Positions 6,913 to 10,122 of a DNA stretch of 10,122 bases are shown in pieces. This DNA comes from Candidatus Elusimicrobium euhamitermitis (lineage in GTDB: Bacteria; Elusimicrobiota; Elusimicrobia; Elusimicrobiales; Elusimicrobiaceae): contig JAIRUU010000011.1 in assembly GCA_031254225.1 (NCBI GenBank), positions 1 through 10,122 on the forward strand, given 5' to 3'. Position 1 is the stretch's first letter, and each line of letters starts with the position of its first letter. The notes beneath the pieces were generated by a model. The model was not told the DNA's origin and did not search any database. It saw nothing but the letters and a program-made list of their open reading frames with translations. The position numbers were made by a program, and so were the translations under genes.

Positions 6913-7368
6913 TTAATATTTGCGTATTGAAAATTTATTGACGACTTCGTTTACAAAAGTCTTTTTGACGGCGGTTTCCAGCGCGGCTTCGCTAAATTTG
7001 CCGTCAATGTTAAAAGCGTTTGCAACGCGCACCGACTGCGGGCGTTTGAAACCTAGAGTTTCTATCGCGTCAACGACGCTCTCGCCCACCACGTCGGTAG
7101 AAGAGTCCCTTATCCACACTTCAACTTTAAAAACGTTCTGCGGCGCTGGCGGGTTTACGGCGTAAGTTTCCAGCACTGGGTCAGCCAAAAGAGCTTTGGC
7201 GATATTCTCTGCCTGTGCCGGCGCGTAGTCTCCGTCAATCTGGTAAATGGCGTAAGATTTTACTTCTAAAATATCTTTTAAGCCCACGCTTTGCAGACGC
7301 TTTTTTATGCCGTTTTCTTTATGCGCGCCGTAACCCAGTTTGTGGTAAACTGCAACAAAATATTTCAT
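6913..7368 (-). CDS. purS: Double-length FGAM synthase subunit PurS (tandem duplicated)
   Basis: PurS is a small protein that bridges PurL and PurQ and helps ammonia transfer in FGAM synthase. Ordinary PurS is about 80-85 residues; this one is 151 and consists of two PurS-like halves. The halves line up without gaps at an offset of 77 residues: YFVAVY (3-8) with FKVEVW (80-85), SVGL (27-30) with TLGF (104-107), and YQIDGDY (42-48) with FNIDGKF (119-125), each with the beta-alpha-beta-beta-alpha pattern of PurS. ADPVLETYAV at the end of half one is the typical PurS ending. PurS forms dimers, and the N-terminal domain of the large fused PurL is known to resemble a PurS dimer, so a covalent dimer is a sensible reading. 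AGAGGG lies 5 bases before the ATG. The gene follows the purC terminator-like hairpin and leads the purS-purD run. The function is inferred from fold pattern and neighbours. Confidence 0.88.
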   Translation of the reverse strand: MKYFVAVYHKLGYGAHKENGIKKRLQSVGLKDILEVKSYAIYQIDGDYAPAQAENIAKALLADPVLETYAVNPPAPQNVFKVEVWIRDSSTDVVGESVVDAIETLGFKRPQSVRVANAFNIDGKFSEAALETAVKKTFVNEVVNKFSIRKY

Positions 7369-7380
7369 TTTTACCCTCTG

Positions 7381-7421
7381 ATAATAAATAAAAAAAGGCA
7401 GCTTTTTATAAGCTGCCTTTT
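7381..7421 (-). terminator. Terminator-like hairpin containing the purC stop codon
   Basis: Read on the minus strand, a perfect 12-bp stem (AAAAGGCAGCTT with AAGCTGCCTTTT) closes a 5-base loop, followed by a U-rich run TTTTTTATTTATTA. This is a good intrinsic terminator. The purC stop TAA (7406-7408) lies inside the loop, so the ribosome ending purC sits on the hairpin. The next gene, purS, starts only 37 bp after purC on the same strand. Either purC is its own transcript or this is a leaky or translation-sensitive attenuator. On the plus strand the T run is only four bases. Confidence 0.85.
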
Positions 7422-8284
7422 GTAATGCGTTCCAAAGCTTCTTTATATTTTTTGACAGCCCCGCCCGCTATGTTTTGCGGTATTGCCGGCGGCGCGGAGT
7501 TTTTGTCCCAGCCCGTGGTTTCCATATAATCCCGTATGAACTGTTTGTCAAAACTCTGCGGCGTGGAGCCCGGTTTATAGGCGGCCGCGTCCCAGAAACG
7601 GGAGGAGTCCGGCGTAAGAGCCTCGTCAATCAGCGTCAATTTGCCATCAACAAGACCAAATTCAAATTTAGTGTCCGCCAAAATTATGCCGTTCTTTTTA
7701 AGATAATCATAAGCGTAATTATAAAGTTTAAGGCTGACGTCTCTAAGCTGGGAAGCCAGCGGCTCGCCGATACGCTCGGCCATATAAGAATAAGACACGT
7801 TTTCGTCGTGGCCGGTATCGGCTTTTGTCGCGGGCGTGAAAATGGGCGCGGGCAGACGCTCTGCCTCAATAAGGCCTGGCTTAACGGGCTCGCCGCAAAT
7901 GGTGCCTTTTGCTTTATATTCTTTCCAGGCGGAACCTGCAACAAAGCCGCGCACCACGCACTCATAATCAATTCTCCGCGCTTTTTTAACCAGCACCGTG
8001 CGTCCGTCGTAAAAAGCGGGGTCAAGGTTAAGTTTTAAAACTTTATTGATTTCAGCCGCGTCTAAAGATAAAAGATGATTGGGCACAATATGCGTTGTTT
8101 TTGCAAACCAGAAATTGCTTATAGCCGTCAGAATTTTGCCTTTGCCGTCAATTGGCGTGGGCAGCACGTGGTCAAACGTGGAAACGCGGTCGGAAGCGAC
8201 TATTAAAAGTTTGTCCCCCGCGTCGTAGACGTCTCTTACTTTTCCTTTGCGTAAAAGAGGAAGATTTATTTTGGCGGTTTGCAT
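7406..8284 (-). CDS. purC: SAICAR synthase
   Basis: PurC joins aspartate to CAIR using ATP, giving SAICAR, in the cytoplasm. The protein has 292 residues, the longer form of the family (B. subtilis PurC is about 240). The N terminus carries LLRKGKVRDVYD (10-21), the nucleotide-binding GKVRDVY signature, then ASDRVSTFDHVLPTPIDGKG. ECVVRGFVAGSAWKEY, the family signature IILADTKFEFGLVDG and IDEALTPDSSRFW follow in order, so the active-site regions look complete. The ATG at 8284 is followed directly by conserved sequence; no good Shine-Dalgarno sequence is visible before it (the stretch is A/T-rich). The last codons and stop form part of a terminator-like hairpin. Upstream lies a long hairpin-rich leader, so purC is the first gene of the purine cluster. 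Confidence 0.97.
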   Translation of the reverse strand: MQTAKINLPLLRKGKVRDVYDAGDKLLIVASDRVSTFDHVLPTPIDGKGKILTAISNFWFAKTTHIVPNHLLSLDAAEINKVLKLNLDPAFYDGRTVLVKKARRIDYECVVRGFVAGSAWKEYKAKGTICGEPVKPGLIEAERLPAPIFTPATKADTGHDENVSYSYMAERIGEPLASQLRDVSLKLYNYAYDYLKKNGIILADTKFEFGLVDGKLTLIDEALTPDSSRFWDAAAYKPGSTPQSFDKQFIRDYMETTGWDKNSAPPAIPQNIAGGAVKKYKEALERITKGSL

Positions 8285-8319
8285 ATTTTTATTTTACAAA
8301 ATTTTGGCGTTTGCGGGCG

Positions 8320-8513
8320 AGAGTATGCCCACGCCTATTACGAGCCTGCGCGGCAGCCGATTTTTAGAAAAATTTAATTTTCTTTGCGACGCGCGCAGCC
8401 GACAAGCGGAGCCTGCGTAAGGAGCAAAAAAATTAAATTTTTCTAAAAATCGGCACTGCCCGAAGGGTTTGGCAAAACCAAACGCAGGTTCGTAATAGGC
8501 GTGGGCATACTCT
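8320..8513. repeat. 194-bp imperfect palindrome, likely dispersed repeat or miniature inverted-repeat element
   Basis: The outer arms 8320-8350 and 8483-8513 are complementary over 31 bases with one mismatch, beginning AGAGTATGCCCACGCCTATT. Inner arms 8357-8381 and 8429-8453 are perfectly complementary over 25 bases (CCGATTTTTAGAAAAATTTA and on), flanked by GGCAG with CTGCC. The right arm carries about 22 extra bases between inner and outer stems. The centre repeats GAGCCTGCG (8342-8350, 8409-8417) and GCAGCCGA (8353-8360, 8395-8402). I saw no transposase and no clear target-site duplication beside the ends. If transcribed from upstream it would form a very long hairpin in the purC leader. 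Whether it is dispersed in the genome cannot be seen from one copy. Confidence 0.85.
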
Positions 8514-8522
8514 ATAAAAGGG

Positions 8523-8552
8523 ACCGCTGTAGCAGGGTTGGGCTACAGCGGT
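8523..8552. repeat. GC-rich hairpin in the intergenic region
   Basis: ACCGCTGTAG (8523-8532) pairs perfectly with CTACAGCGGT (8543-8552), extendable by one C-G pair, around an 8-base loop AGGGTTGG. Neither side has a long T run (GGTTTTGGGG on plus, CCCTTTTATAG on minus), so it is at best a weak terminator. It would lie in the leader of a purC transcript begun near 8600. It abuts the large palindrome 9 bases away. Confidence 0.7.
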
Positions 8553-8584
8553 TTTGGGGTTTAAAGGATACGGGCATATATTCG

Positions 8585-8615
8585 TTAAATCTGTTTGCTT
8601 CGTTACTCTTATAAT
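8585..8615 (+). promoter_or_regulatory. Weak candidate promoter for the flippase gene
   Basis: A perfect TATAAT lies at 8610-8615 on the plus strand; the best upstream element is TTAAAT at 8585-8590 with a long 19-base spacer. It overlaps the minus-strand -10 candidate, so the two directions might compete. A transcript from here would carry the compound inverted repeat at 8640-8702 just before the flippase start. Confidence 0.25.
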
Positions 8616-8636
8616 AACCAAAGTTAAGAAAAACAA
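8608..8636 (-). promoter_or_regulatory. Candidate sigma70-type promoter for the purine cluster
   Basis: On the minus strand TTGTTT (8631-8636) and TATAAG (8608-8613) are spaced by 17 bases, a plausible -35 and -10 pair. Transcription would start near 8600 and give a leader of about 315 bases containing both the GC-rich hairpin and the long palindrome before purC. The -35 match is partial and A/T-rich sequence yields such matches by chance. Confidence 0.35.
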
Positions 8637-8639
8637 CCA

Positions 8640-8702
8640 GGGTCTTTAGACCTATCTGAAAGTACAATTTGGGCCCACGCCCAAAATAGGTCCAAAGGTC
8701 CC
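8640..8702. repeat. Compound inverted repeat upstream of the flippase gene
   Basis: Outer arms GGGTCTTTAGACCTAT (8640-8655) and ATAGGTCCAAAGGTCCC (8686-8702) are complementary apart from two mismatches and one bulge. Inside lies a second perfect stem, TTTGGGC (8668-8674) with GCCCAAA (8679-8685), around a CCAC loop. It ends 20 bases before the flippase ATG. On the minus strand it is followed by GGTTGTTTTTCTT, so it could act as a weak terminator against antisense transcription, or as an operator or leader structure. Confidence 0.7.
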
Positions 8703-8722
8703 AAAAATGTTAGAATTCATTA

Positions 8723-10122
8723 ATGGGAAAAATTAAAAAACTGGGCAAGGAAACTTTAATTTACGGCACTTCTACCGTCGTAGCGCGGTTTTTGAACGTG
8801 GCCCTTGTCCCGTTTTACACTTATTATCTGGCGACGGACGAGTACGGCGCGGTGGCCACGGTTTTCTCTTTCCTCGCGCTGTTTAACGTAATTTACCAGT
8901 ACGGCATGGACCAGGCGTATCTGCGTTTTACGTCGGAACAGGGGCAGGATAAAAAGGAAAGTTTTTCAACCGCGTTTCTGTCCGTGTTATGCACGTCGGG
9001 GCTGTTTTCTTTAACCATTTATCTGACGGCCGCGCTGTGGGCGGCGTGGCTTGGCATAGGCGCGCGGTACGCTTTCCTTATACAAATTTGCTGCATGATA
9101 CTTTTTATTGATTCTCTGACGGTAATTCCTTTTGCCAAACTGCGTCTGCAGCACCGCGCGTGGCAGTATGTGGCGGTAAGAACGCTGTCCATAGCCATCA
9201 ACGCGGGCATGACTGTTTACTTTCTTAAATTTACCTCGCACGGGCTGGCCGGCGTTTTCCACGCCAACACGCTGGCGTCTTTAACAGCTTTGATACTGTT
9301 GTCAAAAGTTATTTCGGAAGATTTGAGGTTTGCGTTTTCAAAAGCGCTTTTTAAAAATATGCTGCGTTTTGCGTGGCCGTTTTTGCCTTCGGGGCTGGCA
9401 AGCGTTTTTGTGCAGGTTATTGACAAACCGCTGCTTACGTATCTTGCGGGCCTGCACGCCGTGGGCGTTTATCAGGCTAATTTTAAAGTTGGCGTGTTTA
9501 TGATGCTTATAGCGTCCATGTTTGACGCGGCGTGGCGGCCGTTTTTCCTGCAGCACGCCAAAGAAGAAAACGCCAAACAGCTGTTTGCCAACGTGATGAA
9601 TTATTATCTCGCCGTCGCGCTGTGGGTGTTTTTGGGGCTTACGTTTCTTATGCCGGTTTTTATACAGACAAAAATTTTGGGCTACTATTTCATAGCGCCG
9701 GATTACTGGGGCGGCTTAAATATTATCCCGTACGTTTTGGGCGGTTATTTATTTTACGGCATATATATAAATTTTATGGTTGCTCCGGTGCTGACGAAAA
9801 AAACCAAAATATTAATGTTCGCCACCGTCTTAGGCGCGGCCGTCAGCATTACGACAAACGTGCTGCTTGTGCCGCGCGCGGGCATTGTGGGCGCGGGCGC
9901 GGCTATATTGTTCAGTTATATAAGCATGGCGCTGGCAATGTTTATTTTTACGCTGAAAGTTTTTCCGATACCTTACGATTATAAAAGAATCGCCTTGTTA
10001 TTTCTGACTGCCGCCGCGGTTATGCTTCTGAAAAATTATTTTAACGGCCTGCCGGCGGCAATAATCCTGCTGGTAATTTTCCCGACAGCGGCTTTCGCTA
10101 CCGTTTACAAAAAAGACGCCGT
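8723..10122 (+). CDS. Polysaccharide flippase (Wzx/MOP superfamily), C-terminal end cut by the window
   Basis: Proteins of this family move lipid-linked sugar units across the inner membrane for O-antigen, capsule or other surface polysaccharide. 466 codons are visible, close to the full family length (about 420-500), with the end beyond the right edge. The start MGKIKKLGKETLIYGTSTVV followed by ARFLNVALVPFYTYYLATDE matches the typical Wzx opening (a charged end, helix one, then a P-x-Y-x-x-x-L motif and EYG). About a dozen hydrophobic helices follow, for example FSFLALFNVIY, FLSVLCTSGLFSLTIYL, the family-like FAWPFLPSGLASVFVQVIDK in the middle, and AGIVGAGAAILFSYISMALA. The ATG at 8723 is the first in-frame start after TAG at 8711-8713, but no Shine-Dalgarno sequence is visible. 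It is divergent from the purine cluster with no evident functional link. The substrate cannot be told, and related lipid II or teichoic flippases cannot be excluded. Confidence 0.88.
   Translation, partial: MGKIKKLGKETLIYGTSTVVARFLNVALVPFYTYYLATDEYGAVATVFSFLALFNVIYQYGMDQAYLRFTSEQGQDKKESFSTAFLSVLCTSGLFSLTIYLTAALWAAWLGIGARYAFLIQICCMILFIDSLTVIPFAKLRLQHRAWQYVAVRTLSIAINAGMTVYFLKFTSHGLAGVFHANTLASLTALILLSKVISEDLRFAFSKALFKNMLRFAWPFLPSGLASVFVQVIDKPLLTYLAGLHAVGVYQANFKVGVFMMLIASMFDAAWRPFFLQHAKEENAKQLFANVMNYYLAVALWVFLGLTFLMPVFIQTKILGYYFIAPDYWGGLNIIPYVLGGYLFYGIYINFMVAPVLTKKTKILMFATVLGAAVSITTNVLLVPRAGIVGAGAAILFSYISMALAMFIFTLKVFPIPYDYKRIALLFLTAAAVMLLKNYFNGLPAAIILLVIFPTAAFATVYKKDA

Larger units (their letters stand above)
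8285..8722. other. 438-bp intergenic region between divergent purC and flippase genes
   Basis: No convincing gene is present. Short open frames here are by-products of the palindromic repeat: both strands read the same VCPRLLR-like peptide because the DNA is self-complementary. From left to right it holds an A/T-rich purC leader end, a 194-bp imperfect palindrome, a GC-rich hairpin, candidate divergent promoter elements around 8608-8636, a second compound inverted repeat, and the flippase start region. No purine riboswitch core or clear PurR box was seen. Confidence 0.75.

Noticed and set aside
8433..8636. A 67-codon minus-strand open frame and a 71-codon plus-strand frame ending at 8367, both reading VCPRLLR-like peptides
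   Set aside because: Both derive from the two arms of the same palindrome, so the shared peptide is a consequence of DNA self-complementarity; there is no ribosome binding site or protein-like composition.
8285..8640. Purine or PRPP riboswitch, or a PurR box, in the purC leader
   Set aside because: The conserved riboswitch core segments and a clear paired PurBox were not seen; the hairpins present are explained by the palindromic repeat and a simple stem-loop.
9011..9984. Several open frames of 63-150 codons inside the flippase region, on both strands
   Set aside because: The main frame encodes a continuous, recognisable membrane protein; the others have basic, low-complexity translations typical of alternative frames.

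Overview
The window is a bacterial chromosome segment built around a de novo purine biosynthesis cluster. On the minus strand, in transcription order from right to left, it reads purC, a terminator-like hairpin, a double-length purS, a secreted Cys-rich protein, purL, a secreted protein of unknown function, a membrane-anchored thioredoxin-like protein, purQ, purF and the first third of purD, which runs off the left edge. Gaps after purS are 4 to 24 bp, and purF and purD share an ATGA overlap, so purS to purD looks like one transcript. To the right, after a 438-bp hairpin-rich gap, a plus-strand Wzx-type flippase gene runs off the right edge.

Together the pur genes cover step 1 (PurF), step 2 (PurD), step 4 (the three-part FGAM synthase PurS/PurL/PurQ) and the SAICAR step (PurC). 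purM, purN, purE, purB and purH are not in the window. A separate small PurL, PurQ and PurS is the arrangement of Gram-positive bacteria, archaea and many deep bacterial phyla. PurF is the iron-sulfur (Bacillus) type. Sec signal peptides, a pilin-like secreted protein and mixed codon use (AAA, ATA and TTT together with GCG and GGC) fit a diderm anaerobe. Elusimicrobiota is my best guess, held weakly and not proven by this sequence.

The most striking observation is in PurF. The phosphoribosyltransferase half is intact, but the glutaminase half has lost its nucleophile: residue 2 is Gly where Cys is expected. The oxyanion-hole His-Asn-Gly motif reads Leu-Ser-Gly, and the conserved Asp of the glutamine pocket is Glu. 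This predicts a PurF that uses free ammonia. PurQ, by contrast, keeps a complete glutaminase triad. PurD, made from the overlapping gene and consuming the unstable PurF product, lacks the usual APGNAG loop. PurS is a gap-free tandem duplication.

The purC-flippase gap holds a 194-bp imperfect palindrome that looks like a dispersed repeat or miniature element, two further hairpins and weak divergent promoter candidates. No tRNA, rRNA, CRISPR array, transposase or riboswitch was recognised.
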